A stretch of 64,000 nt of DNA, taken from Thiocapsa rosea. Lineage in GTDB: Bacteria; Pseudomonadota; Gammaproteobacteria; Chromatiales; Chromatiaceae. The notes beneath the pieces are model-generated. The model was not told where the DNA came from, did not search any database, and was given only the letters and a program-made list of their open reading frames with translations. A program made the translations under genes and the position numbers. Below, in pieces: positions 56,701 through 64,000 of this stretch. The stretch lies in the NCBI RefSeq assembly GCF_003634315.1, contig NZ_RBXL01000001.1:4568501-4632500 (forward strand), read 5' to 3'. Position 1 is the first letter of the stretch; every line of letters starts with the position of its first letter.

Positions 56701-57407
56701 ACCAGGTCGCTGACCAGCCGGTCGCGGCCGTCCTCGCTCGGTTGGCCCCCCGGCTGTCCCCCCGGCTGACCGGAGATCACGGCATCGAAGCTCACGGCAT
56801 CCCAGCCGGTTGCGACATCCCCCCAACCGTCGTTGCTCCCGCCCCTTCCCGCGGCGTTGAGCGCGCCGAAGAACCGCTCGTCCCCCAGGTGCCCGCGCAT
56901 CGCTCGGGCGTCGTCGAAGAGCCGTTCGCTCATGTAGAAGCCGGGCACCGGAGCGCCCGGATGGAGCTTGCGGATGTGGCGCGCATAGCCGCCGAGCACG
57001 CCGGCCTCGATGCTCGCCGCGCCGATCATGTGATAGGGCACCAGCAGGATGTTGCGGCTCTGCATCCAGTCGCTGTGCTTGGCGACGGCCGCCCCCAGCT
57101 CCGGGATGGCGCGCGCCTGCACGTTGCCCTGCAACAGCAGGTGCAGCACCGCCATGAAATGCGATTTACCCGTGCCGAAGCTGCCGTGCAGATAGGCGCC
57201 CTTGTTGCGGTTCTGCTGGCTGTTGACCGTGCTCTTGACGAAACTCAGTGCGTCTTCGAAGCAGCGCGCGAGCTGCGGCGTGACAACATAGTCCCGGAGC
57301 GTCTGCTCCACGGCGTCGGCCTCCAGGCCGCTCGCCAGATTGAGCACGAAATCCCCGCGCTGGACGCGCTCGGGGATGTGGATGAGGTCTTTGATCAAGA
57401 CAGACAT
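53709..57407 (-). CDS. pglY: BREX-2 ATPase PglY
   Basis: The protein is 1,232 residues from ATG 57407 (MSVLIKDLIHIPERVQRGDF); an open frame continues to 57455 but this start fits the family. Walker A is LHGSFGTGKSHFMAVL (about 70). AVILFLDELILWLASRL (about 280) is Walker B. Short simple repeats occur (GQPGGQPGGQP about 225; PPVVPPIVPPVVPP near the C-terminus). It is the large AAA ATPase of type 2 BREX. The gene follows the Uma2 gene by 133 bp. Confidence 0.88.
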   Translation of the reverse strand: MSVLIKDLIHIPERVQRGDFVLNLASGLEADAVEQTLRDYVVTPQLARCFEDALSFVKSTVNSQQNRNKGAYLHGSFGTGKSHFMAVLHLLLQGNVQARAIPELGAAVAKHSDWMQSRNILLVPYHMIGAASIEAGVLGGYARHIRKLHPGAPVPGFYMSERLFDDARAMRGHLGDERFFGALNAAGRGGSNDGWGDVATGWDAVSFDAVISGQPGGQPGGQPSEDGRDRLVSDLVGSLFTSFADLANTQSGGYLEFDEGLRVMTRHAKALGYDAVILFLDELILWLASRLSDRNFISSEIQKVVKLVETGIPRELPVISFIARQRDLREFVGDQYSGVEQEILSDSLKYWEGRFHTITLEDRNLPVIAQRRLLAPVDEAARGQIEAAFAQTEKMREDAFNLLLTSQGDREMFRALYPFSPALVQALVALSSALQRERTALKVMLMLLVEQRETLALGSVIPVGDLYDVIASEAEPFSEQMRQHFDNAKLLFERKLIPLLEMEHQSGVQALLELPPGDLRRQAFNNDLRLLKTLVLAALVPEVESFKQLTATKLAALNHGTIRSPIPGQEAPTVMQKCRKWAGQVGEIKISEDTSPIIGIQLSGVDTESILEQARINDNDGNRRRLVKEMVFDAFGIRDDNQLFVEHEWVWRGTRRRVEVLFQNIREMTDERYFEARDDQWKVIIDFPFDTGTYSPTDDQARVREFEGAGGQARTLCWLPYFLSHGARQNLGKLVVLEDILKSEDSFNRYSRHLSPQDRASARTLLDNQRSQLRQQIKDILMGAYGVAASLPGSLDNTDLLESQLMSLQPGFTPRPPQGTTMARAFEQLLGQALAFQYPDHPAFFETQGDGEVRPSDLGKIFLELRRAIHAPHGRIDVDSPLRPLMRQIAQPLKLGEMHERHFIFKEDWPQHLGRELAKTGGEVTVAALRTAMDLPQPKGLPTAVQNLLILIFAEHGQYAFTFHGGPYEDVSLKDIRDDLVLIKQDLAEPAQWKQALDHAGALFGLTINPLRTANNQNALQKEVRDAVKTYLEPCRELLSALTEQLDALGLSASGNRLANAKLGVAVLDDLQAREGPALVTALAGIAPVTSLPALARSIIAATRVSNAIADNNWDLLKAVWDGGEGVRIKRAVADALAADELVTSLADALKQAQADATRLIQRPPVVPPIVPPVVPPPEPPRGLKGKKVLKKEDRQGLEVDEARRVLKEIEPLLRDGVILDISYQILGETDG

Positions 57408-57540
57408 ATGATTTATCGGCGTCCTTGGTCGATCAACGGGGTCCGCGTCCAGCACGGGCGTCGGCGAGCATCCGAAATCGCATAGCGCGTGAGCCCAAGA
57501 AGCACTCGCCGAATTTGATTACGACCGCTTGAGTTTGTGG

Positions 57541-58143
57541 TTATGCCTGCGTTCCGCCCTCCTGTCTGGATCCAAACACCACCCGATCATAGAGTTCGCG
57601 CACCGACAGTCGGCAGTCCAGCGCCTCCAGCACAATCTCTGCTTGCGGGTCCGCATAGGCGTCGAGCAGCCAGCGGCCGTCCGGCTGGCGGGTGAAGACA
57701 TCCACCGCGACCTGGTCCTGCGCGATCAGCAGATAGTGGCGCAAGCTCGGCAACCGACGGTAGAGCGCGAACTTGCCGCCGCGGTCATAGGCCTCGGTCG
57801 AGGGCGAGAGCACTTCGGCGATCAGCACCGGATTGGTCAGCACATCGCGCCGCTCATCATGGAAGACCGGGGCGTCACAGATCACGCTGACATCCGGATA
57901 GGCACAGACATCGGCGGTCTCGATGCGGATCCGCATGTCGCTGGTGAGGACTGTACAGGGGCCACCATCCAGGTGATTGCCAAGCCGTCTGGTCACATTG
58001 GCCGCGATCAGACTGTGCTCATAGCTCCCGCCGGTCATGGCGAAGACCTGACCGGCAACGTATTCGTGCTTCACATCGATCGATTCACGCTCGACCGCCA
58101 GATAGTCCTCGAAACGATACTCGGGTGTGAATTGTGTCTGCAT
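57541..58143 (-). CDS. Uma2-family (DUF820) putative endonuclease
   Basis: From ATG 58143 (MQTQFTPEYRFEDYL) the protein is 200 residues, typical for Uma2. Motifs are DVKHEYVAGQVFAMTGGS (about 25), VCAYPDVSVICD, LIAEVLSPSTEAYDRGGKF and LYRRLPSLRHYLLI. This is the PD-(D/E)XK fold, with D in YPDV and E in AEVLS as likely metal ligands. Uma2 genes are widespread singletons of unknown role. Here it sits inside the BREX operon between pglX and pglY in the same direction, which is not the standard order, so it is probably a later insertion. Confidence 0.8.
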   Translation of the reverse strand: MQTQFTPEYRFEDYLAVERESIDVKHEYVAGQVFAMTGGSYEHSLIAANVTRRLGNHLDGGPCTVLTSDMRIRIETADVCAYPDVSVICDAPVFHDERRDVLTNPVLIAEVLSPSTEAYDRGGKFALYRRLPSLRHYLLIAQDQVAVDVFTRQPDGRWLLDAYADPQAEIVLEALDCRLSVRELYDRVVFGSRQEGGTQA

Positions 58144-58196
58144 GGTCTCGCTCCTCCGATAGCTCCTGCTGTACACGCTGCGCTGCTGATCGTTGC

Positions 58197-58277
58197 CGTA
58201 GGGTGGACAAGCGCAGCGCAGTCCACCAGCGCCGGCGCGGGGTTCGGTTGACTTCGCTCTCGCTCGTCCACCCTACG
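58197..58277. repeat. Palindromic REP-like repeat between pglX and the Uma2 gene
   Basis: CGTAGGGTGGACAAGCG at 58197 pairs with CTCGTCCACCCTACG ending at 58277, enclosing a second GTCCACC/GGTGGAC pairing. This is a typical dispersed extragenic palindrome. It may end pglX transcription. Confidence 0.6.
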
Positions 58278-58295
58278 GCTGGGACTTTGCCCATC

Positions 58296-61200
58296 CTACG
58301 CGGACTCACCCCGACTTCTGCGACCCCGTGCAGTCGCCGCCGGCTCCCACGCCTGCAGCTCGTCGCGTGACAGCTCCAACCGGCGCAGCTCCTCGAGCAG
58401 GAAGCCCTCGTAATAGTCGCCCAAACGCTCGCCGAATTCGGGATCGAGGGCATTGTGCCATTGCTTGAGCCAGGGGATGAGCTCGTCGAGCGCGACCAGC
58501 ATGGGCAGGAGGCGTTCGGCGCCCCAGCCGTCCTGCTCCTTGCGCTCGAGATACCAGGTGGCGATGGCCCCGGCGCGCTGCAGATGATCCAGCCCGGCCC
58601 AGCCGATGACCGGGGTGGCGTCGCCGGCGCGCTCGCAGCCGGGTAGGCTGAAGAAGCGCTCCTTGGGAACGTCGAGCTTGCCGCGCAGGCCCCAGTAGCT
58701 CGGCTTGCGAAAATCCGTGGAGGCGTATTTGGGCGGCAGCTGGATGTCGCCGATCTGCTCGGCCTTGAGCGCCTTGGCCTGCTCGGCGGTCAGGTGGTGC
58801 GGGTCGGCCGGATCGAGTGCGGTGCGGGCGTCGATGGCGTCCTCGGCGCGCTGCTTGTCCCAGGTCTCCCGCCAGGCGCGGTGCTTGGGCATGGCTTTCG
58901 GCTTGTAGCGCGCGGCGGCCATCTGCGGCACCTGATCGCCCTCGACCAGCTCGCCGACCAGGGTGCGGGCATCGAAGGTGTCGGAGCCGGTGTAAAGCGC
59001 GGCGACCTGCTGGAAGGACTCGGCGTGCCGGGCGCGCTCGGCGAGCTGGGCGACGGTCAGCAGCTCGGGGGACTGGCAGAGCCCTTCCAGATGATCGAGC
59101 AGCCAGTCGCGCAGTGCGCGGCGCCGGCGGCTCTCCGGTGGCTCGCGATTCCAGCGGCGCTTGTACTCGGGCTGCTCGATCAGACGGATCCAGGGGTTGT
59201 CGGCCATCGCCTGAAGCCGGCGTTCGGTCAGCTCGCGGTAGTCTGCCGGCCAGTGGTCGGGGATCTCGGTGGCGGGGGTGCTGTTGTGGCGCGCGAACCA
59301 GGTGGTCTGGGTCTCGCCCGCCAAAAGGCGGCGGGCGAGGAGGATCTCGAAGGGACGCTCGCCGAGACGCATCTCGGGCGGGGTGGTGCCGTAGCAGAGG
59401 TCGTCGTCGGTCAGGCCGTAGAGACGGTAGTTGAGCCAGTCGAGCTCTTCCTGGAGGGCGATCATTTGGCGCCGGAGCGACTCGGACTGGTGCTCGGCTT
59501 CGGCGAGTGCGGATTTGGGATCTCTCACGGAGACACGGAGACACGGAGGGGATTCGGGCGGTTCTCCATGATCTCCGTGACTCCGTGAGAGGATTTCGGA
59601 GGGGTCGAGCGCGGCGAGCTGGTCAAGCTCGGGATCTCTCACGGAGACACGGAGACACGGAGGGGATTCGGGCGGTTCTCCGTGATCTCCGTGACTCCGT
59701 GAGAGGATTTCGGAGGGGTCGAGCGCGGCGAGCTGGTCAAGCTCGGGATCTCTCACGGAGACACGGAGACACGGAGGGGATTCGGGCGGTTCTCCGTGAT
59801 CTCCGTGACTCCGTGAGAGGATTTCGGAGGGGTCGAGTGCGGCGAGCTGGTCAAGCTCGGGATCTCTCACGGAGACACGGAGACACGGAGGGGATTCGGG
59901 CGGTTCTCCGTGATCTCCGTGACTCCGTGAGAGGATTTCGGACGGGTCGAGTGCGGCGAGCTGGTCAAGCTCGGGATCTCTCACGGAGACACGGAGACGC
60001 GGAGGGGATTCAGGCGGTTCTCCGTGATCTCCGTGACTCCGTGAGAGGATTTCGGACGGGTCGAGTGCGGCGAGCTGGTCAAGCTCGGGATCTCTCACGG
60101 AGACACGGAGACACGGAGGGGATTCGGGCGGTTCTCCGTGATCTCCGTGACTCCGTGAGAGGATTTCGGACGGGTCGAGTGCGGCGAGCTGGTCAAGCTC
60201 GGGATCTCTCACGGAGACACGGAGACACGGAGGGGATGCCGGCGGTTCTCCGTGATCTCCGTGACTCCGTGAGAGGATTTCGGACGGGTCGAGCGCGGTG
60301 AGATCGCGGGCGAGTTGGTCGAGGTGGTGGGCGAGGTCGCGTGCCTTGTCTTCGGGATCCGGGGCGATGGGGAATTGCTTCAGGCCGGTTCCTGCGATCT
60401 GGTAGAAATTCTCAAACGCGACTGTCGTTTGCCGAGCACCTTTGGTATCGACAGTGCTTCCTTTGCAGTGAAACACCTGTTTGATCCAGAAACATGCGGT
60501 CGAACTGTTGAGCAGGCCCAGTAGTGCCAGATGATCATCCACAGTGGTCCCGGCGGGTAGCTTGATGACCGGTGCGGTCTGCTTGAAGACTTTGCCGCCA
60601 CTGTCGAGGACGAAATGATTATGGGTGGCGACTTCGGCGAAGGTGATTGAGAGGGGCACTTTGAAGCGCTTCTCGAAGAACATCGAATACTCGAACCAAT
60701 GAAGACCACGCTCCAACTGGCTCAAGCCATAAGCAACCCTCTGCGACAACTGAGTCTTGAGCGGCCACAAAAAGTGGCTCACCGCATCATCAGCTTGCGC
60801 GCGAGAACAGTCCGCGGCATACGGCCAAATCCCACCAACAGGATTGTCGATCGACCAGTCGCGCACCCACTCACCCTCGACCAGCGGTCGGATCTGAGCA
60901 TCCTGAATCCCGATACGTCGGCACACCTTCTCGCCGATCAAGTAAGCTTGGTCTTCGCGCGTCACTGCTCCGAAACCGATTTCACTGGCGTAGTCACCGA
61001 GTGACCTGGTCACGAAGCTCCCGCTTCGTGACCCAGGAGACGAAGCTCCAGCTTCGCGAGACCGGTCGCCTCGTGAAGCGGAGCTTCTTCGCGTGGGTGA
61101 CGCAGCTGGAGCTGCGTTACCAGATGCGTGGGTGGCGTCCTCGGGGGCTTGGGTGGCTGGGGCGGGGCCAGCGGTCCGGGCGGCGGACTCGATCAGCTCT

Positions 61201-62906
61201 TTCAGCTCGGACGCACCGCCTCCTCCGACACTCCAGGGATGTCTTGCATACAGCCCGCGCTCCTGATCCACCACGCTGATAAAGGCGTTCTCGCTTCCCG
61301 GCCGCTCCAGCAGATCGACGATCGACCGCCACACCTTGCCCTGCGCCGCATCCTCGGGCGTGCTCGGCTCTCCGCGAATCCCGAGCACGGCGCGCAGCCG
61401 ATCACCTCGGGGCGTCTGGTTGCGCCCGAAGAGGATCACGGTCGGCGTGCCGTGACCGGGGATGTAGGCCCCGGAGGTATCGATCACATGGGTGAGATCC
61501 TTGCGCGGCAAATACGCCTCGATCAGCTTTTTGCCGAACTCGCGTTTCATGAAGGAGTTGGCGGTAATCATGCCGACGAATCCGGCCGGGCGGTTGTCCC
61601 CCTGTGGAACCGGGCCAGGCAGGGCCAGATCGAAGAAGCGTTCGGTGAAGGGCACGCCGAGCGAATATTGGCGATGACAGGTCGGGTACTTATCCCGATA
61701 CGCCTGATTCAGCGCCTTGTCCTTGACGGTGATATAGGGCGGATTGCCGACCACGACCGGGTAGCGTTGGCCGAGGATGCGTTCGAGCTTGGCCTTGTCT
61801 TCGACCTCGAAGACGTGGGTCAGGCTGTCATCGAGCATGTCGCCCTGGATGCCCTGCCCTTGCGATTCGTGTCGCCACCCGTGCAGGAGCGAGTCGCCGA
61901 CGGCGAGGTTGAAATGGAAGTCGGGCGCGTCTTTGAGCCGGTCGCTGCCCGCCGCCGCCATGGCGGCGATCAGCAGGCGGAAGCGGGCGATGGCGATGGC
62001 ATAGGGGTTGATGTCGACGCCGTGGATGGCGTCGAGCGCGCGCTGGACCAGGGCGCGGGCGTTGGTGGCGGGCTCGCGCTGCTGCCAGTCGTCGAACAGA
62101 CGCTGGAAGGCGCTCAGCAGGAAGTGACCCGAGCCGCAGGTGGGGTCGATCAGCTTGAGCCCCGGCAGACCGAAGGCGGCCTTGGCCGGCTCCAGGGTGT
62201 GATCGAGGATGAAGCGCTCGACGAACTCGGGGGTCTGGAGCAAGGCATAGCGCTTGCGCACGCTCTCGGAAAGATCTTGGTAGAGATCGCCGAGGAAGCG
62301 GGTGTCCAGGCCCCCGTCGGGGCGGGCGTCGGTGAAGTCGTGGATGATCTCGCCGGTTGCGGGGTCGAGCCGCTGGAAGAAGTCGATCAGGGCCTTCGCA
62401 CCGTCGGCCGAGAGCGGGAGCTGCCAGAGCGGGTTGTGGGCGCGGTCGAGCAGCTCGGCCATCGCGGGCAGGGTCGCCAACTCCTCGAAGACGGAGAGCA
62501 GATAGTCGCGCTCGGCATGGGTGGGATGTTCCGCGAAATAGACGCTCTGCCGGTCCTTTGCCTGTTGCAGGGCGCCCTGCCCCGTTCTCCTGCCCGCGCC
62601 ATCGGCCGAGCCATCCCCCGAGCTGTCCGCCGGCCCCGAGATCAGCGGCGCCTCCAGCAACCGGTTGTCCTCCAGAAAGCGGATGAAGACGCCGGTCAGC
62701 ACCCACGCCGCGGCGGCCTGGGTGATCTGCGCCTCGCGCCAGGCGACAAAATGCTCCGCGGTGCGGTTCGCCTCCCGCGCCTTGGCGTACTCGGCCTCGA
62801 GGTGCGCCTCCAGCTCCGGTCGGGTGCGGGTGTAGGCGAGGATGTCCTGCTCCAGCCGGGGCAGCAGGGATTGGAGGTCGGCGAGGAGCCGTTGGGGTTG
62901 GATCAT
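58296..62906 (-). CDS. pglX: BREX-2 adenine-specific DNA methyltransferase PglX, repeat-expanded
   Basis: The protein is 1,536 residues, about 300 longer than usual PglX. The helical N-terminus has VLTGVFIRFLEDNRLL. The AdoMet motif is LIDPTCGSGHFLLSAF (about 250) and the N6-adenine catalytic motif is VVGNPPYITVKDK (about 383). A palindrome-derived insert (SPTRRSSASRGDRSREAGASS) lies at about 597-633. Residues about 865-1130 are seven copies of a 38-residue unit (DPSEILSRSHGDHGEPP...), encoded by 114-bp DNA repeats. The C-terminal region continues normally (SLRRQMIALQEELDWLNYRLYG). PglX marks host DNA, letting BREX tell self from phage. Whether the expanded protein is active is unknown. Confidence 0.9.
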   Translation of the reverse strand: MIQPQRLLADLQSLLPRLEQDILAYTRTRPELEAHLEAEYAKAREANRTAEHFVAWREAQITQAAAAWVLTGVFIRFLEDNRLLEAPLISGPADSSGDGSADGAGRRTGQGALQQAKDRQSVYFAEHPTHAERDYLLSVFEELATLPAMAELLDRAHNPLWQLPLSADGAKALIDFFQRLDPATGEIIHDFTDARPDGGLDTRFLGDLYQDLSESVRKRYALLQTPEFVERFILDHTLEPAKAAFGLPGLKLIDPTCGSGHFLLSAFQRLFDDWQQREPATNARALVQRALDAIHGVDINPYAIAIARFRLLIAAMAAAGSDRLKDAPDFHFNLAVGDSLLHGWRHESQGQGIQGDMLDDSLTHVFEVEDKAKLERILGQRYPVVVGNPPYITVKDKALNQAYRDKYPTCHRQYSLGVPFTERFFDLALPGPVPQGDNRPAGFVGMITANSFMKREFGKKLIEAYLPRKDLTHVIDTSGAYIPGHGTPTVILFGRNQTPRGDRLRAVLGIRGEPSTPEDAAQGKVWRSIVDLLERPGSENAFISVVDQERGLYARHPWSVGGGGASELKELIESAARTAGPAPATQAPEDATHASGNAAPAASPTRRSSASRGDRSREAGASSPGSRSGSFVTRSLGDYASEIGFGAVTREDQAYLIGEKVCRRIGIQDAQIRPLVEGEWVRDWSIDNPVGGIWPYAADCSRAQADDAVSHFLWPLKTQLSQRVAYGLSQLERGLHWFEYSMFFEKRFKVPLSITFAEVATHNHFVLDSGGKVFKQTAPVIKLPAGTTVDDHLALLGLLNSSTACFWIKQVFHCKGSTVDTKGARQTTVAFENFYQIAGTGLKQFPIAPDPEDKARDLAHHLDQLARDLTALDPSEILSRSHGDHGEPPASPPCLRVSVRDPELDQLAALDPSEILSRSHGDHGEPPESPPCLRVSVRDPELDQLAALDPSEILSRSHGDHGEPPESPPRLRVSVRDPELDQLAALDPSEILSRSHGDHGEPPESPPCLRVSVRDPELDQLAALDPSEILSRSHGDHGEPPESPPCLRVSVRDPELDQLAALDPSEILSRSHGDHGEPPESPPCLRVSVRDPELDQLAALDPSEILSRSHGDHGEPPESPPCLRVSVRDPKSALAEAEHQSESLRRQMIALQEELDWLNYRLYGLTDDDLCYGTTPPEMRLGERPFEILLARRLLAGETQTTWFARHNSTPATEIPDHWPADYRELTERRLQAMADNPWIRLIEQPEYKRRWNREPPESRRRRALRDWLLDHLEGLCQSPELLTVAQLAERARHAESFQQVAALYTGSDTFDARTLVGELVEGDQVPQMAAARYKPKAMPKHRAWRETWDKQRAEDAIDARTALDPADPHHLTAEQAKALKAEQIGDIQLPPKYASTDFRKPSYWGLRGKLDVPKERFFSLPGCERAGDATPVIGWAGLDHLQRAGAIATWYLERKEQDGWGAERLLPMLVALDELIPWLKQWHNALDPEFGERLGDYYEGFLLEELRRLELSRDELQAWEPAATARGRRSRGESA
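59517..60314 (-). repeat. Seven tandem 114-bp repeats inside pglX
   Basis: Units begin at 59517, 59631, 59745, 59859, 59973, 60087 and 60201, exactly 114 bp apart, with few substitutions. Each unit holds an inverted repeat of CTCTCACGGAGACACGGAGA with TCTCCGTGACTCCGTGAGAG (one mismatch). As 114 is divisible by three, gain or loss of units keeps the frame. The CACGGAGACACGGAG core is of the kind usually seen between genes. Confidence 0.95.
61008..61119 (-). repeat. Cluster of short palindromes inside pglX
   Basis: Four small hairpins follow one another: CACGAAGC...GCTTCGTG, ACGAAGCTCCAGCTTCG, GAAGCGGAGCTTC and ACGCAGCTGGAGCTGCGT. They read in frame as a Ser/Arg/Gly-rich linker in PglX. The base pattern is that of intergenic repeats. 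Confidence 0.75.
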
Positions 62907-62955
62907 CTGGCTCTCACCAAGTCACGCGTCAGAATCAATCGAGCACCGACTCTAA

Positions 62956-62988
<33 letters not shown>

Positions 62989-63002
62989 CATCGGACACTC
63001 CA

Positions 63003-63149
63003 TCAAGCATTCCAGACGGCATGATCGCCACGTGCGACGGCGGCCATCAATGAGGTCGCCTGTTCCGTACCGGCTTCGCGCTCCGGATCCAGGAAGAGCC
63101 ACTTGATGATGACGCTGGCGTCGATGACCAGGATGAAGGAGGGCGTCAT
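63003..63149 (-). pseudogene. VapC-type PIN toxin, truncated to 48 residues
   Basis: It starts ATG 63149 with ILVIDASVIIKWLFLDPE, the PIN N-terminus with its first catalytic Asp, and stops after GDHAVWNA. A full VapC has about 130 residues, so the other acidic residues are lost. It overlaps the upstream gene by four bases (ATGA). The loss point adjoins the hexanucleotide tract. Confidence 0.75.
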
Positions 63150-63382
63150 GGACGACCGGATTCGCGTGCCGCGCGAGCGACGGCGTCGGTCAATGCCGGA
63201 CGTGAGGGACGAGCCTCCGTGAGCTGCTCGAAGGCCGCTTGTCGACGGCGCCGCTGCTCAGCCTCGGCGATGGCCTGCTGCATCCTCTGGGTCTTCTTGA
63301 CAAAGGCCCGAACAATCACGACCCGCCGTTCCCGCACCGTGACGTCGATCGCGCGCGAGACCGGCGGATTGAGCGCGAGCAA
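63146..63382 (-). CDS. Small toxin-antitoxin-type protein, probably the antitoxin
   Basis: It is 78 residues from TTG 63382; no ATG lies near, so the start is unsure. The C-terminal half (QQAIAEAEQRRRRQAAFEQL, then RPALTDAVARAARESG) looks like an antitoxin tail. The segment VVIVRAFVKKTQ resembles the end of HigB/RelE toxins, so the gene may be a mosaic. It is coupled by ATGA to the truncated PIN gene. Confidence 0.45.
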   Translation of the reverse strand: MLALNPPVSRAIDVTVRERRVVIVRAFVKKTQRMQQAIAEAEQRRRRQAAFEQLTEARPSRPALTDAVARAARESGRP

Positions 63383-63442
63383 GCCAAGCGCCTACGCGGC
63401 GAGCGGGCGTCGCCGATTTGCGGTACCAACCGGACTCGAGGG

Positions 63443-63655
63443 TCAGGCGGCGACTTCCACGTATTCAACCTGGCTTTTCGGGACGGGAGGTGTGATTCCA
63501 TCTTCTCGCATACCCTCCAAGTGGAAGGCAATCGCCTCCTTGATTTCCTTCGCGGCTTCCTCGACCGTTGTCCCCGTGGCAATGCAGCCGGGAAGATCAG
63601 GAACGTAGGCGGAAAAATTGCCTGCTGCTTTTTCGATGACGATGGCATAGCGCAT
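63443..63655 (-). CDS. hicB: HicB-type antitoxin
   Basis: From ATG 63655 it is 70 residues: MRYAIVIEKAAGNFSAYVPD, LPGCIATGTTVEEAAKEIKEAI, FHLEGMREDG, the HicB partial RNase-H fold. A DNA-binding C-terminus is absent, as in short HicBs. The hicA gene 5 bp upstream is broken, leaving this as a likely orphan. Confidence 0.85.
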   Translation of the reverse strand: MRYAIVIEKAAGNFSAYVPDLPGCIATGTTVEEAAKEIKEAIAFHLEGMREDGITPPVPKSQVEYVEVAA

Positions 63656-63660
63656 GACGC

Positions 63661-63843
63661 TCACTTCCAACCTGCTTGTTTAAAAACACTGTTCTTGGTT
63701 CCCGGTGCCACATCATCGCTTGGTTTTCCGGAAACCGTCACGCGACCTGGCTTGGTCGGGTGCTTAAATTAACGATGGCTTCCCTTCGTGGCAACCAGGT
63801 ACCAGCCGTCATCTTTGAGCAGGCTCAAGATTTCGGAGAGGAA
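63661..63843 (-). pseudogene. hicA: HicA-type mRNA interferase, broken by a stop and start loss
   Basis: It reads FLSEILSLLKDDGWYLVATKGSHR, then TAA, then FKHPTKPGRVTV and KNSVFKQAGWK, the HicA order. The family has Gln at the stop (SHxQFKHP), so CAA became TAA. The catalytic His is in GSH. No start codon precedes the frame, because a palindromic repeat (63844-63869) replaces the N-terminus. Confidence 0.85.
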
Positions 63844-63869
63844 GTAGGGGCGACTTAAGTCGCCCCTAC
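63844..63869. repeat. 26-bp perfect palindrome
   Basis: GTAGGGGCGACTT followed by AAGTCGCCCCTAC is a perfect palindrome. It abuts the truncated hicA and looks like a dispersed extragenic palindrome or a bidirectional terminator. Confidence 0.75.
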
Positions 63870-63900
63870 ACGCCGGTAGATCCTTATCCTGGAAATCGCC

Positions 63901-64000
63901 TTAATGGCCATGCCCGTTACGCTGCTCCACCTTGGCGACCAATTGGATGGGGCTGCGCTTCGGCGGAAAGGAGCCAAGCACTCGGGATGCGCGCAAACTC
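63901..64000 (-). CDS. C-terminus of a gene entering from the right edge
   Basis: A minus-strand frame runs from the window edge to TAA 63901-63903, ending PPKRSPIQLVAKVEQRNGHGH. It is too short to assign and may not be real. Confidence 0.25.
   Translation of the reverse strand, partial: SLRASRVLGSFPPKRSPIQLVAKVEQRNGHGH

Noticed and set aside
59517-60314. Regularly spaced repeats resembling a CRISPR array
   Set aside because: The 114-bp units are contiguous, with no unique spacers, and they read in frame through pglX; no cas genes are near.

Overview
The window looks like an accessory (defence and conflict) island of a GC-rich gammaproteobacterium. I infer a purple sulfur bacterium of the Chromatiaceae type: there is a gammaproteobacterial DUF3581 gene, several dispersed palindromes and the RAYT style seen in that group, and DGR-diversified sensors joined to conflict operons, which have been described in Thiohalocapsa-like bacteria. 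The taxon is inference. No rRNA, tRNA or CRISPR array was seen.

Layout. (1) 1-17.8 kb, + strand: a conflict-gene block. It holds the end of a formylglycine-generating-enzyme-like (FGE/C-type-lectin fold) protein, a frameshifted RAYT, a decayed IS4-like transposase carrying a 208-bp MITE, a TIR-membrane-propeller protein, and a 1,813-residue protein with two hydrolase domains, a CHAT protease and helical repeats. A tight operon follows: TIR protein, MoxR ATPase, vWA protein, TIR-FGE protein. The two FGE C-termini (691-780 and 17387-17478) differ at 18 of 69 bases, all at codon positions 1 or 2, between identical flanks, and each is followed by a short hairpin. That is the mark of a diversity-generating retroelement (DGR); no reverse transcriptase is visible here. 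(2) 18.4-24.5 kb, - strand: DUF4062, multi-membrane patatin and TIR/SLOG genes. (3) 25-40 kb: an AT-richer, IS-riddled zone with four copies of one 1,493-bp ISL3-family element, one 1,871-bp DUF6399-type element, remnants of IS630 and IS1595, and a 132-bp MITE. Removing two insertions exactly rebuilds a MazG-like pyrophosphohydrolase gene that sits directly before a uracil-DNA-glycosylase-like gene. A TIR-Nmad2 pair lies beside it. (4) 39.7-46.6 kb: an ABC-type ATPase with a PLD-like partner, a sigma-54 activator with a CARF/RtcR-like sensor domain, a decayed parDE pair and a decayed transposase. (5) 46.6-64 kb, - strand: a DUF3581 gene, then a BREX type 2 locus (brxHI, brxD, pglZ, pglY, an Uma2 gene, pglX), then toxin-antitoxin debris.

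How it works together. The left block reads as NTP-dependent conflict machinery: FGE domains as diversified sensors, MoxR/vWA as the signalling core, and TIR, CHAT, lipase and patatin domains as likely NAD-, protein- or membrane-attacking effectors. The right block is a DNA-modification-based phage barrier. Its PglX carries seven in-frame copies of a 114-bp palindromic repeat and has a hexanucleotide tract upstream, both possible sources of switching.
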